64,000 bases of DNA, from the NCBI RefSeq assembly GCF_012295575.1, contig NZ_CP051180.1, positions 1,612,001 to 1,676,000 on the forward strand, read 5' to 3'. The position numbers and the translations under genes are program-made. Shown here piece by piece: positions 8,960-19,045 of the stretch. Position 1 is the stretch's first letter; each line of letters starts with the position of its first letter. The stretch comes from Ferrimonas lipolytica. Lineage in GTDB: Bacteria > Pseudomonadota > Gammaproteobacteria > Enterobacterales > Shewanellaceae. Below the pieces are notes generated by a model. It made no database searches. It was not told where the DNA came from and saw only the letters and a program-made list of their open reading frames with translations.

Positions 8960-10632
8960 TTAGTTCCACCTTGGTGCCCGTCGCGAAGAACACGACGTAA
9001 AATCTTTCCTACATTTGATTTTGGCAGCTCATCCCGGAACTCAACTATCTTCGGGATCTTGTACCCCGTTAAATGATTGCGACAATGGCTGATTAGCTCT
9101 TTTTCGGTCAGGGTTTTGTCTTTGGCAACCACAAACACCTTAACCAACTCGCCAGACACTTGGTGCGGCACCCCCACCGCGGCAACTTCAAGCACCTTCG
9201 GGTTGAGCGCAATCGCGTCCTCAACCTCATTAGGGTATACGTTAAAGCCGGACACCAGAATCATGTCTTTCTTGCGGTCAACAATAAACAGGAAGCCGTC
9301 TTCGTCCATTCGAGCGATATCACCGGTACACAACCAACCATCAGTGAATGTTTTTTCGGTCTCTTCCGGCCTCTGCCAATAACCTAGCATCACCTGCGGC
9401 CCCTTGACCTGCAGTTCACCAGATTCACCTTGTTTAACCACGTCACCGTTATCATCAACCAAGCGTACATCGGTGCTAGGCAATGGCAGACCAATGGCGC
9501 CGTTATAATCAGTCTGGTTGTACCGACCTGCGGCAACCACAGGTGAACATTCAGTAAGGCCATAGCCCTCAATCAACGGTACGCCGGTGATCTGTTTCCA
9601 CTCTTCAGCGACGGCTCGTTGTACCGCCATGCCACCGCCGATGGTAAGTTTAAGCTTAGAAAAGTCGACGTTTTTAAATTCAGGATGATGAACCATGGCG
9701 TTAAACAACGTGTTCACACCGGTGATAGCGGTAAACGGATGCTGTTTGAGTTCACCAATAAAGGCTTCGATGTCACGTGGGTTAGTGATCATCAGGTTCT
9801 GCGCGCCCTTCTTCATAAACAACAGTAAGTTTACGGTGTTGGCAAATACGTGATAGAGCGGTAAAGGTGTTACCACCAGCTCTTTGCCCGGCAGTAAGAT
9901 TGGCCCAAAGAACGCATCAGATTGCTGCATATTGGCGATAACTGAGCGGTGAGTCAGCATCGCCCCTTTGGCGACCCCTGTAGTCCCACCTGTGTATTGA
10001 AGGAATGCAATATCATCGCCACTGGTATTAGGTTTGATGTATTGCATATGACGCCCACGGGCTAGCACCTTACGCATCGATACCGCATTAGGTAAGTGGT
10101 ACTTAGGCACCATCTTCTTGACGTACTTTACGACGAAGTTAACCAAGGTACGTTTAGGGCCAGACAGCTGATCACCAATCTTGGTAAGAATAACGTGCTT
10201 AACTGGGGTTTCTGCCACTACTTGCTGCAAGCTAGAACCAAAATTAGTCACTGCAATAATGGCCACCGCACCGGAGTCACACAGCTGATGTTTCAATTCT
10301 GGCGGGGTATACAGCGGGTTAACGTTTACCGCTACCATGCCGGCACGCAAAATGCCCATCAATGCGATAGGGTATTGCAGCAAGTTGGGCATCATCAGCG
10401 CAACGCGGTCGCCTGGCTGTAGGTGCAGTTCGTCTTGCAGGTAAGCTGCAAAGGCACGGCTTTGCTCTTCGACGCGACGATAGGTCAATACCGCGCCCAT
10501 GTTGATAAAAGCGACTTGATCGGCGTATTCGCGAAAACTCGTTTCAAACAACTCCAGCAAATTGCCGTATTGATCTGGATTAATCTCAGCAGGCACGCCT
10601 GCTGGGTAACTATCAAGCCAAAGCTTTTCCAC
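8956..10632 (-). CDS. fadD: Long-chain-fatty-acid--CoA ligase FadD (copy 2)
   Basis: This 558-residue paralogue of the ligase at 5955 carries [73 protein letters not shown] and [11 protein letters not shown]. It activates fatty acids to acyl-CoA. It is the upstream gene of a fadD-rnd operon with a 4-bp overlap. A good ribosome site (AAGGAG) precedes the ATG. I saw no PsrA-type palindrome in its upstream region, unlike copy 1, which suggests different control. Confidence 0.95.
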   Translation of the reverse strand: MEKLWLDSYPAGVPAEINPDQYGNLLELFETSFREYADQVAFINMGAVLTYRRVEEQSRAFAAYLQDELHLQPGDRVALMMPNLLQYPIALMGILRAGMVAVNVNPLYTPPELKHQLCDSGAVAIIAVTNFGSSLQQVVAETPVKHVILTKIGDQLSGPKRTLVNFVVKYVKKMVPKYHLPNAVSMRKVLARGRHMQYIKPNTSGDDIAFLQYTGGTTGVAKGAMLTHRSVIANMQQSDAFFGPILLPGKELVVTPLPLYHVFANTVNLLLFMKKGAQNLMITNPRDIEAFIGELKQHPFTAITGVNTLFNAMVHHPEFKNVDFSKLKLTIGGGMAVQRAVAEEWKQITGVPLIEGYGLTECSPVVAAGRYNQTDYNGAIGLPLPSTDVRLVDDNGDVVKQGESGELQVKGPQVMLGYWQRPEETEKTFTDGWLCTGDIARMDEDGFLFIVDRKKDMILVSGFNVYPNEVEDAIALNPKVLEVAAVGVPHQVSGELVKVFVVAKDKTLTEKELISHCRNHLTGYKIPKIVEFRDELPKSNVGKILRRVLRDGHQGGTK

Positions 10633-10718
10633 TCTGTTCTCCTTAATATGGAACAGTACTGCACGGGTTGGTACTGCTAATCAGTGCAGAGCATTAACTC
10701 TACCCAAACGCTAACACA

Positions 10719-11591
10719 TCACTGTTTAGCGTCTAAAAATTTGATAATTTGTTGTGCCGATTCGGCCACATCAGTCATATGGCAATGATGCCCACCGGGT
10801 ACCATTGCCATATGGCTGTTGCTAAACCACTTAGCTCGAAGTGGCCACGCTTGCTGCAGCGCCTCAAACCCATCTTCACCAAGCAAAATAAGCGTTGGCG
10901 CCGTTATCGATTCAGTAACCTGTTGTGCCTGTTGGTCATTCATCATTATCAATGAACGCAGCCGTAAGCGCGGATCACTACGCCAGCGCCACTTACCATC
11001 CAGTTGTTGCAGATTCCTTACAATCAATGGACGCAGCAAGGCCTCTGGAAGATCCGTTAGCTTCTTGCGCGCTTGCACCAAGTCATCGACATCAAGGTCG
11101 GTGCTCGGGCTACGTGCACGCAACCGACTGTCGATGCCGCGGCGGATCTGAGCTGTGGTTTGATCTACGGGTTGGGTTAACGGCCCAAGCGCTTCAATAA
11201 CAACCAAACTGTCACACTGTTCAGGATAAGTGCCCAAGTATAGACCCGCTAAGATCCCTCCCATCGAATGCCCCATTAAACACACCGGTTTTTTAGGCAG
11301 TTGCAGCAATACTTGATGCAATTCATAGAGGTATTCTAGAAAGGTATAACTGGCAGCTTGGCCACGATGACCGGAATAGCCATGGCCGGTCCAATCTAAC
11401 GCCAAAAGCTGATAGCCGCCCGCAACCATGGCTGGCGCAATCGGTGCGAAACTTTCACTGTTATCTAGCCAACCGTGCACCGCGACAACCAATGGGGCGT
11501 TTTCGTCACCCCAGTATTGCCCCGCGAGCGTCAGTCCATCCAGTTCAAATACGCACTGACGCTGCGTGTCGCAGGGTGCCATAGCCGTCAT
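10719..11591 (-). CDS. Alpha/beta hydrolase
   Basis: This 290-residue protein has the alpha/beta hydrolase fold: VVAVHGWLDNSESFAPI (oxyanion hole HG), LDWTGHGYSGHR, the nucleophile elbow LMGHSMGGILAGL (Ser about residue 109) and a late histidine in MVPGGHHCHMTD. The substrate is unknown. It lies 86 bp upstream of the fadD2-rnd operon on the same strand, which may hint at lipid or ester metabolism. An alternative start is ATG 11582, three codons in. Confidence 0.85.
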   Translation of the reverse strand: MTAMAPCDTQRQCVFELDGLTLAGQYWGDENAPLVVAVHGWLDNSESFAPIAPAMVAGGYQLLALDWTGHGYSGHRGQAASYTFLEYLYELHQVLLQLPKKPVCLMGHSMGGILAGLYLGTYPEQCDSLVVIEALGPLTQPVDQTTAQIRRGIDSRLRARSPSTDLDVDDLVQARKKLTDLPEALLRPLIVRNLQQLDGKWRWRSDPRLRLRSLIMMNDQQAQQVTESITAPTLILLGEDGFEALQQAWPLRAKWFSNSHMAMVPGGHHCHMTDVAESAQQIIKFLDAKQ

Positions 11592-11667
11592 TGAGATTCC
11601 CGATCAAGTTCACATTTTGACTGCTAATTGTATCCGCTTGCCTCAATAACGACCACTGTTAAACGAC

Positions 11668-12483
11668 TCAAATTTCAGGCTTAAAGAATTTTAGAGTCAT
11701 CCGATCAGATTCACCTATTGCAAGATATTTTGCTTGGTCGGTTTGTTTCATACGCAGGGACGGCGGCAACGTCCAAACGCCCTTTGGATAATCTTTAGTA
11801 TCTTTAGGGTTAGCGTTGATCTCGCTCTTCAAAGCCAACCTAAAACCACTGTTTTCAGCCAAAGCGATAATCTCGGCTTCATCCATGTAACCACTTTTAG
11901 GATCAATACCTGGATAGCCACGATGTTCAACTACGCCAAAGACACCACCGGGGCTCAACACGCTAAACGCCGCTTCGAACACTGCCGGCAAATGGCCTCG
12001 CGTCGCCCAGTTGTGCAGGTTACGAAACGTTAACACCAGATCGGCACTGTTATCGACCCCTAGGCTCAGCTTGGCCGGTGGCTGAAACGCAATAACTTCG
12101 GTTTTGCCATAAATCTCGGGATTGGCTGCTAGCTTCTGCTGATAGCGCAAACCATTTTTAACATAGTAGGAGTCTGGCTTGCCGCTGGTATCGAAACTGG
12201 CAGCGATAAACTTACCATTTGCTCTAAGATAAGGCGCTAAGATCTCACTGTACCAACCACCGCCGGGCCACAACTCGATTACCGTCATATCTGGATGCAG
12301 GCCAAACAACTCGAGAGTTGCCACCGGATGACGGAACTCATTACGGTTGATGTTATTGTCGCTGCGGTGTTCCGCAACCGCCAACTCACTCAAGCTGCTA
12401 GCAGTAACAGGGGCTGTAAATAGAGGAAGGGCTAATACCGCTGTTGCGGCAACGCTGAGCAAGTGTTGTTTCAATAAAGCCAT
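11668..12483 (-). CDS. Exported class I SAM-dependent methyltransferase-like protein
   Basis: This 271-residue protein has a signal peptide (MALLKQHLLSVAATAVLALPLFTAPVTA, shown here only as its hydrophobic character over residues 8-28). A Rossmann methyltransferase core follows, with motif I ELWPGGGWYSEILAPYL, an NGKFIAASFD acidic strand end, and VLTFRNLHNW. Periplasmic methyltransferase-like proteins of this kind occur in many gammaproteobacteria without known substrate. Since SAM is cytoplasmic, true enzymatic activity in the periplasm is uncertain. A good ribosome site (GGAGAG) precedes the start. Confidence 0.8.
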   Translation of the reverse strand: MALLKQHLLSVAATAVLALPLFTAPVTASSLSELAVAEHRSDNNINRNEFRHPVATLELFGLHPDMTVIELWPGGGWYSEILAPYLRANGKFIAASFDTSGKPDSYYVKNGLRYQQKLAANPEIYGKTEVIAFQPPAKLSLGVDNSADLVLTFRNLHNWATRGHLPAVFEAAFSVLSPGGVFGVVEHRGYPGIDPKSGYMDEAEIIALAENSGFRLALKSEINANPKDTKDYPKGVWTLPPSLRMKQTDQAKYLAIGESDRMTLKFFKPEI

Positions 12484-12535
12484 TAGGTTCTCTCCTTGAA
12501 TAGACCGAATGACATTAACAAACCATTAACCAACA

Positions 12536-12566
12536 AAAAAGAAAACCGACCACAATGGTCGGCTTT
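12536..12566 (-). terminator. Terminator of the yoaA-tsaB-orf89 operon
   Basis: Stem CCGACCA / TGGTCGG; on the minus strand a T-rich tract (TTTTCTTTTTT) follows. It lies just after the orf89 stop. Confidence 0.85.
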
Positions 12567-12579
12567 AAGCTGGCAACAT

Positions 12580-12849
12580 CTACACAAAAAGGTCGACGCC
12601 GACCATCAGTTGAAGCTGTTCTCGCAACGGCGCATTGGCAATATCGCGATAACTGGCAATTGCCGCATTGTTTTGATTGTCGTGATGGAGCAAAGCTCGT
12701 TGCTGCTGCCAGCTATCCCAGTCTGCACCATCGGTTGGCACAATCAACGTTTCAGCAACCTTGGTTGCGGTTGCTGATAAGCTAAGATTGTTGTCCGTTT
12801 TAGGCGTCGCTTTTGGGGTAAACGGACTTATGCCAACCGGATTAATCAT
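12580..12849 (-). CDS. Small uncharacterised protein after tsaB
   Basis: This 89-residue soluble protein has no signal peptide. It has a proline- and threonine-rich start (MINPVGISPFTPKATPKT) and a C-terminal segment SYRDIANAPLREQLQLMVGVDLFV that looks like the conserved part. I do not recognise a named family. It is 29 bp downstream of tsaB, before a good terminator, with a ribosome site GGGAGATC before the ATG, so it is probably a real third gene of the operon. Confidence 0.7.
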   Translation of the reverse strand: MINPVGISPFTPKATPKTDNNLSLSATATKVAETLIVPTDGADWDSWQQQRALLHHDNQNNAAIASYRDIANAPLREQLQLMVGVDLFV

Positions 12850-12878
12850 CTGATCTCCCTATCTCGATAGCCCTGCGG

Positions 12879-13571
12879 TTATTCCCTGCCCGGCAACTTT
12901 TTCCATGTTACTTCGTTACGCAGGTAAACCGGTTCAACATCGTCGATACTGATTGCGGCATCGGTGCGCCAACCATGTTGTGCCAATGGCATCATCATCG
13001 CCGCGCTCGGCAAGCGACAGCTGGTATCTGCTTCAATATGTTGATTGGCGATAAGCTGCGGGTAAGTCTCAAAGCCGGTACCCACCGCAGTGGTTGCTTG
13101 TCCAATGGCATCCAGTTGCGGTTGCAACGTATCTGGTTTAATCACCACTTCTTGACCTTGCAGCACTGCTAAGCCTTCTTCAGCACGGTAGTGACCGAAG
13201 TACACCTCCCCCATGCGCGCATCAATTGCGGCAACCACTTCAGTCGCGCCAGCATTAATAGCACCCTGCGCCATTGCAGCCAAGTTAGACAGTGGTAACA
13301 CCGGCAACTCAGCGCCAAGGGCTAATCCTTGCACCATCGCGGTACCAATGCGGATCCCAGTGAAACTGCCCGGGCCACAACCAAAGGCGATAACAGCCGC
13401 ATCATCAAGGCTGATCTGCGCTTGGCTAAGCAAGCTCTCTACCATTGGTAAAATACGTTGGCTGTGTTCGCGTGGCGCTTCAGCACAATCTTCAAATACC
13501 TGACCGTTATGGTACAGGGCGGCGGAACAATTCTCGGTAGCGGTATCGAGGATCAAAATGGTGTCAGACAT
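12879..13571 (-). CDS. tsaB: tRNA threonylcarbamoyladenosine biosynthesis protein TsaB
   Basis: This 230-residue ASKHA-fold protein has ILILDTATENCSAALYHNG at the N-terminus, EHSQRILPMVESLL, and the signature AFGCGPGSFTGIRIGTAMVQGLALG. TsaB (YeaZ) is the dimerisation platform of the TsaBDE complex, which makes t6A37 on ANN-decoding tRNAs. Its start overlaps the last base of yoaA, showing translational coupling; yoaA-tsaB adjacency is common in related genomes. Confidence 0.96.
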   Translation of the reverse strand: MSDTILILDTATENCSAALYHNGQVFEDCAEAPREHSQRILPMVESLLSQAQISLDDAAVIAFGCGPGSFTGIRIGTAMVQGLALGAELPVLPLSNLAAMAQGAINAGATEVVAAIDARMGEVYFGHYRAEEGLAVLQGQEVVIKPDTLQPQLDAIGQATTAVGTGFETYPQLIANQHIEADTSCRLPSAAMMMPLAQHGWRTDAAISIDDVEPVYLRNEVTWKKLPGRE

Positions 13572-15478
13572 TAAAGCTCTCTTAAACAGGCAACGGCATT
13601 AGCCAAATCACGAGTGCGGCGCATCGGCGGCAGGCTAGTTAAAAACAGCTTACCGTAAGGGCGGTTAACCAAGCGTGGATCGCAGATAACCATTACCCCT
13701 TTATCTTGCTCGCCTCGGATCAAACGACCCACTCCTTGCTTTAGTGCAATCACTGCTTGTGGCAACAACACCTCGTTAAAAGGATCACCACCGCGGCGCA
13801 TCGCTTCATCAGAACGGGCCTTGATTAACGGATCGTCTGGGGAAGCAAATGGGAGTTTGTCGATCATAACACAGCACAACGCTCGGCCTCTAACATCAAC
13901 ACCTTCCCAAAAGCTATTGGTGCCAAGTAGCACTGCATTACCTAACTGTTGGAACTTAGTAAGCATCGTTCGTTTCGAACCCTGCCCTTGCACCAATAAC
14001 GGTTGATCGACTCGGCGCGCCAGAATTGCACCAACCTCATGCATCATCCGATAGCTGGTAAACAGCAAAAAAGTTCGACCATCGGCCGCTTCAATCAGCT
14101 CAGTTGCAACATTGGCAAGTTGTTGGCCAACCTCAACCCGATGCGGTTCGTAAAGATCCCGAGGCACACATAACAACGCTTGCTTAGGATAATCAAATGG
14201 GCTGTCTAACGTGACGCTGAGGGGCTTATCGATACCCATCTGTCGTTGAAAATGATGGAACTTGCCAGCAACAGTAAGGGTGGCACTGGTAAACACCCAG
14301 TTGCCTTGCAGCCGTTGGTAAAACTGACGACACTGCTCAGCGACCGAGAGTGGGCAACTGCGCAGAACAAAATGGTTGTGGCGGGTTTCAACTGTCAGTG
14401 CTTCATTTTGGGGCTCAATAAAGTGCTGCAAGCGACTTTGCAAGATAGGGATCCGCTCAAACACCGTATCGAGCACATCGTCTCTGCCCAATTGGGTCTG
14501 CAATACGGTTTGGCAAAACTTAATGGCAGATTGCAGTTGCTCGATGGCCAACGATACATCGTCATATTGCATCAACTTACGCCAATCGCTGCCACGATTG
14601 TTTAAGCAGTCAAACAGATCAGCGCTCGCCGCTTGTAACCTATGTCCAGCGCTCTGCAATTGGCGACAGTCAGTCAGCTTAGTTCGGTAGGCTTTGTCCA
14701 TTTCACGGCTGACATCAGCCAACACTCGCGAACTCACTGAATCAGCAAAATGGTTTAGCGCGATGTCTGGCAACTGGTGTGCTTCATCAAATACAAACAG
14801 CTCGAAATTTGGCAGAATCTCGCCAAAACCTCCCTCTTTCAACGCCATATCAGCGAAGAACAAGTGATGATTTATAACCACCAAGCTCGCCTCTTGCGCT
14901 CGTTCGCGCGCTTTGCGTAGATAGCACCGGTCGTATTCACTGCAACGTTTGCCTAAACAGGAATCATGGGTTGAGCCCGCTAACCGGAACGCCAATGCCC
15001 CTTCAGGAACTGATGTTACCTCAGCAAAATCGCCGCTTTCACTGCCACTCGACCACGCTCTGAGTCGCATCAAGTGATCGACAACAATTGGATCCGACGG
15101 CAGGTCAACCATGTTGCGCTGCAAGTGGTAATGGCACAAATAGTTACTACGTCCCTTTAACATCACCACCATAGGCGCTTGTGGAAGTAGTGATAAAATA
15201 GCGGGAACGTCTTTGAAAAAGAGCTGATCTTGGAGGTTTTTACTACCGGTGCTAATAACGGCTTTCTTGCCACTGAGCAGTGCTGGCAGAAGATACGCGA
15301 AGGTTTTACCAATGCCGGTTCCCGCCTCAGCCATCAGCGTTTGCTTGGTATCGATGCTCGAACATATCGCCCGCGCCAATTGCTGCTGCACCTGGCGCGG
15401 TCTAAATCCAATAATTCCCTTGGCTAACAATCCATTAGCCGATAGAGCCAGCTCTACCGCTTTTTCTAACTTGCTCAT
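13571..15478 (-). CDS. yoaA: ATP-dependent DNA helicase YoaA (DinG/XPD family)
   Basis: This 635-residue superfamily 2 helicase has Walker A MAEAGTGIGKTFAYLLPALL (residues about 49-68), the DEAH box LFVFDEAHQLPD, VFTSATL, and motif VI VGRLIRGEQDKG. Four cysteines consistent with an iron-sulfur cluster lie in SNYLCHYH and CLGKRCSEYDRCYL. YoaA works with the DNA polymerase III chi subunit in damage tolerance in E. coli. It is divergent from the his operon. Confidence 0.93.
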   Translation of the reverse strand: MSKLEKAVELALSANGLLAKGIIGFRPRQVQQQLARAICSSIDTKQTLMAEAGTGIGKTFAYLLPALLSGKKAVISTGSKNLQDQLFFKDVPAILSLLPQAPMVVMLKGRSNYLCHYHLQRNMVDLPSDPIVVDHLMRLRAWSSGSESGDFAEVTSVPEGALAFRLAGSTHDSCLGKRCSEYDRCYLRKARERAQEASLVVINHHLFFADMALKEGGFGEILPNFELFVFDEAHQLPDIALNHFADSVSSRVLADVSREMDKAYRTKLTDCRQLQSAGHRLQAASADLFDCLNNRGSDWRKLMQYDDVSLAIEQLQSAIKFCQTVLQTQLGRDDVLDTVFERIPILQSRLQHFIEPQNEALTVETRHNHFVLRSCPLSVAEQCRQFYQRLQGNWVFTSATLTVAGKFHHFQRQMGIDKPLSVTLDSPFDYPKQALLCVPRDLYEPHRVEVGQQLANVATELIEAADGRTFLLFTSYRMMHEVGAILARRVDQPLLVQGQGSKRTMLTKFQQLGNAVLLGTNSFWEGVDVRGRALCCVMIDKLPFASPDDPLIKARSDEAMRRGGDPFNEVLLPQAVIALKQGVGRLIRGEQDKGVMVICDPRLVNRPYGKLFLTSLPPMRRTRDLANAVACLREL

Positions 15479-15636
15479 CGAACACCCTAAATTGCGTGAA
15501 CGGTATTATGTCATAAGCGATATCAAAAAAGGTTGAATATGACGGTTGCAAACTGCAATTGGCTGTATTAGCGTAATAAGCAAGTTAACGAGGTTGGTAA
15601 TCAACCCGCTGTATTTTTAAAAGGTTTTTAGACGCC

Positions 15637-15684
15637 ATGACTAACTACGCTACCGCTCACCACCATCACCATATTAAGCGGTAG
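15637..15684 (+). CDS. hisL: His operon leader peptide HisL
   Basis: A 15-codon reading frame MTNYATAHHHHHIKR with five consecutive histidine codons lies 118 bp upstream of hisG. It is followed by an attenuator terminator. This is the classic arrangement in which ribosome stalling on His codons under histidine starvation prevents terminator formation. It is shorter than the E. coli leader (seven histidines). Confidence 0.93.
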   Translation: MTNYATAHHHHHIKR

Positions 15685-15748
15685 CCTAAGGCGTTTCGCT
15701 GGTGGCTGCTTATTTCGGCATCCGTCAGTGGTAGTAGTCCTAACTCGA

Positions 15749-15786
15749 CAAAATCCTCTGGCAGATGCCAGAGGATTTTTCGTTTT
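15749..15786 (+). terminator. His operon attenuator (intrinsic terminator)
   Basis: Strong stem AAATCCTCTGGC / GCCAGAGGATTT with a short loop and a T-rich tail, between hisL and hisG. It is the terminator half of an attenuation switch; upstream sequence between 15685 and 15748 would hold the competing antiterminator arms, which I did not fold in detail. Confidence 0.9.
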
Positions 15787-15801
15787 AAAGGGACAAAAAA
15801 A

Positions 15802-16698
15802 ATGCAAAACAATCGACTACGTATCGCAATGCAAAAATCTGGTCGCTTATCTAAAGAGACCGAAGCACTTCTAAAGCGCTGTGGACTGAAGCTTAACTTC
15901 CGTGACAATCGCCTAATTAGCCCGGTAGAAAACCTGCCAATCGACATTCTTCGGGTCCGCGACGACGATATTCCCGGCTTAGTAATGGACGGCGTGGTTG
16001 ATCTCGGTTTCATCGGTGAGAACGTTTTAGAGGAGGAACGCCTAGAGCGCGAAGCGATGGAGCAGCCAACTGAGTTTACTACTCTGCGACGTATGGACTT
16101 TGGCGGTTGCCGCCTCTCTTTGGCCGTGCCAGAAGAGTTCGATTACAACGGCCCACAAGACCTACAACAAAGCCGTATTGCCACCTCTTACCCTAATCTC
16201 CTGCGGCGCTACCTAAGTGAACGCGGCGTCGAATTCTCTAGCTGCATGCTTAAAGGCTCGGTTGAAGTAGCTCCCCGTGCAGGGCTGGCCGATTCCATTT
16301 GTGATCTGGTAAGTACCGGTGCCACCTTAGAGGCCAACGGCCTCAAAGAGGTCGAAGTTATCTTCAAATCTAAAGCGACCTTGATTCAGGGGCCTCGACC
16401 ACTGAGTGACGAACAACAAGCCTTAGTTAACAAACTATTGGTCCGTACCAACGGCGTTATCCAAGCCAAAGAAAGCAAGTACATCATGCTGCACGCCCCG
16501 AAAGCACAGCTGCAGCAGATTATTGATCTCCTGCCCGGCGCTGAAAATCCAACCATTCTTCCGCTTGCCGAAGACGATGCTCGCGTCGCTCTGCACGCTG
16601 TCAGCAGCGAGACCCTATTCTGGGACACCATGGAAGAGTTAAAACTATTGGGTGCCAGCTCTATTCTGGTACTGCCAATCGAAAAAATGTTGGGGTAA
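15802..16698 (+). CDS. hisG: ATP phosphoribosyltransferase HisG
   Basis: This 298-residue long-form enzyme catalyses the first, feedback-inhibited step of histidine synthesis (ATP + PRPP). It begins [30 protein letters not shown]. It carries [26 protein letters not shown], and the phosphate loop [28 protein letters not shown]. The C-terminal regulatory domain ([21 protein letters not shown]) is present, so no HisZ is needed. It is the first gene of hisGDCBHAFI. Its length matches E. coli (299). Confidence 0.98.
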   Translation: MQNNRLRIAMQKSGRLSKETEALLKRCGLKLNFRDNRLISPVENLPIDILRVRDDDIPGLVMDGVVDLGFIGENVLEEERLEREAMEQPTEFTTLRRMDFGGCRLSLAVPEEFDYNGPQDLQQSRIATSYPNLLRRYLSERGVEFSSCMLKGSVEVAPRAGLADSICDLVSTGATLEANGLKEVEVIFKSKATLIQGPRPLSDEQQALVNKLLVRTNGVIQAKESKYIMLHAPKAQLQQIIDLLPGAENPTILPLAEDDARVALHAVSSETLFWDTMEELKLLGASSILVLPIEKMLG

Positions 16699-16703
16699 TA
16701 GCG

Positions 16704-17984
16704 ATGCAACAACTGGTTTGGGCACAACTTAATCAACGGCAACAGCAACAAGCATTGGCCCGTGCTGAGTGTGTAAGCGACGCTAGCTTGGTTGATGCCG
16801 TAGCGGATATCGTCGCACAGGTAAAAAACAACGGTGACAATGCATTGGCGGCACTCAGCGCCAAGTTCGACGGCGGCTTGCCATCACAATGGCTATTCAA
16901 CGCCGATCAATTTGCTGCCATTGGTGAGCAAACGGAACTAACGTTAAAACAAGCCATCGACGTTGCACTTGATAACATCGATTGTTTCCACCGTGCCCAA
17001 CAACAGCAGCCTCTAAGCTTGGATGTTCAAGCTGGGATCCGCTGCGAGCTGCGAACCGAAGCGATCGAAAGAGTCGGCTTGTACGTTCCCGGCGGCACTG
17101 CACCACTGATAAGCACTGTACTCATGCTCGCTAAACCGGCGCAGATAGCCGGTTGCCAACAAACAGTATTAGTTACCCCACCGCCATTACACCCAGCCAT
17201 GGCCTATGCCGCCGCCAAGTGTAATGTCGATATGATTGCCACCATTGGTGGCGCCCAAGCGGTAGCCGCCCTCGCCTTTGGTACCGACAGTATCCCCAAA
17301 GTAGATAAAATCTATGGCCCGGGGAGCCGCTTTGTAACCGAAGCCAAGCAACAGGTAAGCCAGCAAGGTGTCGCTATCGACATGCCTGCGGGTCCATCGG
17401 AAGTGCTAGTGCTCGCCGATGGTAGCGCCAACGCCCGTTTCATCGCTGCCGATCTATTATCACAGGCGGAACACGGCGAAGACAGCCAAGCGTTGCTGGT
17501 TACCGATAGCGCCGAGCTAGCCGCAGCAGTCGCCGCCGAGGTTGCTGTGCAACTGCCCGCGCTTAGTCGAGTGGAAACCGCCACCGCAGCGTTGGCGCAG
17601 AGCCGCATAATCATCACCGAAACCATGGAGCAAGCGGTGGCGGTAAGTAATGCTTACGGCCCAGAGCACTTGATCATTCAAAGCGAGTACCCTCGCAAGC
17701 TGTTGCCAAGTGTACGTGCTGCGGGCTCAGTGTTCGTTGGCCCTTGGAGCCCGGAGTCTGTTGGCGATTACGCCAGTGGCACTAACCACGTGTTACCAAC
17801 CTACGGCGCATCTCGCACAGTTTCGAGCCTATCACTAGCCGATTTTCAGCGCCGCTTTACAGTGCAAGAACTCACTCACTCTGGCCTGAGCTCTCTTGCC
17901 GATACTGTAATGACATTGGCCAACGCCGAGGGGTTAGATGCCCACGCTAATGCAGTTGCGGTGCGAATGGAGACGATACAATGA
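16704..17984 (+). CDS. hisD: Histidinol dehydrogenase HisD
   Basis: This 426-residue NAD- and zinc-dependent enzyme carries out the last two oxidation steps, histidinol to histidine. Key motifs are VGLYVPGGTAPLISTVLMLAKPAQIAGC, KVDKIYGPGSRFVTEAKQ, DMPAGPSEVLVLAD, SQAEHGEDSQALLVT and YGPEHLIIQ, SVGDYASGTNHVLPTYG. It starts 5 bp after hisG and its end overlaps the hisC start (ATGA). Confidence 0.98.
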   Translation: MQQLVWAQLNQRQQQQALARAECVSDASLVDAVADIVAQVKNNGDNALAALSAKFDGGLPSQWLFNADQFAAIGEQTELTLKQAIDVALDNIDCFHRAQQQQPLSLDVQAGIRCELRTEAIERVGLYVPGGTAPLISTVLMLAKPAQIAGCQQTVLVTPPPLHPAMAYAAAKCNVDMIATIGGAQAVAALAFGTDSIPKVDKIYGPGSRFVTEAKQQVSQQGVAIDMPAGPSEVLVLADGSANARFIAADLLSQAEHGEDSQALLVTDSAELAAAVAAEVAVQLPALSRVETATAALAQSRIIITETMEQAVAVSNAYGPEHLIIQSEYPRKLLPSVRAAGSVFVGPWSPESVGDYASGTNHVLPTYGASRTVSSLSLADFQRRFTVQELTHSGLSSLADTVMTLANAEGLDAHANAVAVRMETIQ

Positions 17985-19045
17985 GTTTAGCCCATCGGCT
18001 TGCCCGGCCCGAGATTGTCGCGTTGACGCCCTACGCCTCAGCACGGCGAGAGCACAGCGGTGGCGATCTGTTTTTGAATGCCAACGAATCGCCATGGAAT
18101 AACTCCGAAATAGCGAACTGCAACCGCTACCCAGATTGCCAACCAAGTGAGCTGCGCCGCAATTACGCCAACTACGCAGGTGTTGTCCCCGAGCAGGTGT
18201 TGATCACCCGCGGTGCTGACGAGGGAATCGATCTGTTATTTCGAACCTTCTGTACCCCAGCACAAGACGCTGTAGGTTGTTTAACCCCAAGCTACGGCAT
18301 GTACGCCATCAGCGCCGCCACCAATGCGGTAGCCTGTGCCGAAATTCCTTGGGCCAACGGCTACCAGCTACCAGACGACTTTGCTGAGCAAAACCAAGGC
18401 CACAAACTGGTGTTTGTGTGTAACCCCAACAATCCAACCGGCACCACAATCTCGCCACTGTCGATTGAACAACTAGCACAACAACTGCCAGATTCATTGT
18501 TGGTGGTTGACGAGGCATACATTGAATTTAGCCCAAGTCGTACCGCGGTTGGCTTGATTGAGCGCAACCCTAACATTGTGGTGTTGCGCACCCTCTCCAA
18601 GGCTTTCGCCTTGGCCGGCGCTCGTTGTGGTTTCGTCATTGCCGATAGCGACATTATTGCCATGCTTGAAAAGGTAATCGCCCCCTACCCGGTACCAGAG
18701 CCGGTCGCCCAATTGGCTAGCGCTGCCACCAGTCCAGCAGGGGTTGCCACAATGCAACAGCAAGTGGCCGAGCTTAACCTGCAACGTCAACGCTTTTGTG
18801 ATGCCATTGCTGCATTCACAGGGGTAGGCAGGGTGATCAATAGCGAAGCCAACTTCGTGCTATTTGAATGTGAAAATAGTGAAGAAATTCAGTCAATACT
18901 TGCCAAAGATGGGATCTTGATCCGTCGCTACCGCAACCACAATTTGCTAGGTTGGTTACGGGCCAGTATTGGCACAGCACAACAGATGGAATCGCTGTTA
19001 ACTGCACTAACCAAACAGCTGCTAATGAACAAGGAGAGCGTGTAA
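17981..19045 (+). CDS. hisC: Histidinol-phosphate aminotransferase HisC
   Basis: This 354-residue fold-type I PLP enzyme converts imidazole acetol-phosphate and glutamate to histidinol-phosphate. It has [50 protein letters not shown], the PLP lysine in [16 protein letters not shown], and LIRRYRN near the end. Start and stop overlap hisD by 4 bp and hisB by 1 bp, implying translational coupling. Confidence 0.98.
   Translation: MSLAHRLARPEIVALTPYASARREHSGGDLFLNANESPWNNSEIANCNRYPDCQPSELRRNYANYAGVVPEQVLITRGADEGIDLLFRTFCTPAQDAVGCLTPSYGMYAISAATNAVACAEIPWANGYQLPDDFAEQNQGHKLVFVCNPNNPTGTTISPLSIEQLAQQLPDSLLVVDEAYIEFSPSRTAVGLIERNPNIVVLRTLSKAFALAGARCGFVIADSDIIAMLEKVIAPYPVPEPVAQLASAATSPAGVATMQQQVAELNLQRQRFCDAIAAFTGVGRVINSEANFVLFECENSEEIQSILAKDGILIRRYRNHNLLGWLRASIGTAQQMESLLTALTKQLLMNKESV

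Noticed and set aside
10633-10718. Repeated GCAGTAC before fadD copy 2 as an operator
   Set aside because: The spacing and symmetry fit no known regulator, and it may be chance.
12496-12777. Plus-strand open frame opposite orf89
   Set aside because: No ribosome site; it is the shadow of the minus-strand gene and terminator.
18952-19044. Upstream extension of hisB
   Set aside because: It lies inside hisC; the ATG at 19045 has AAGGAG and matches the family start.
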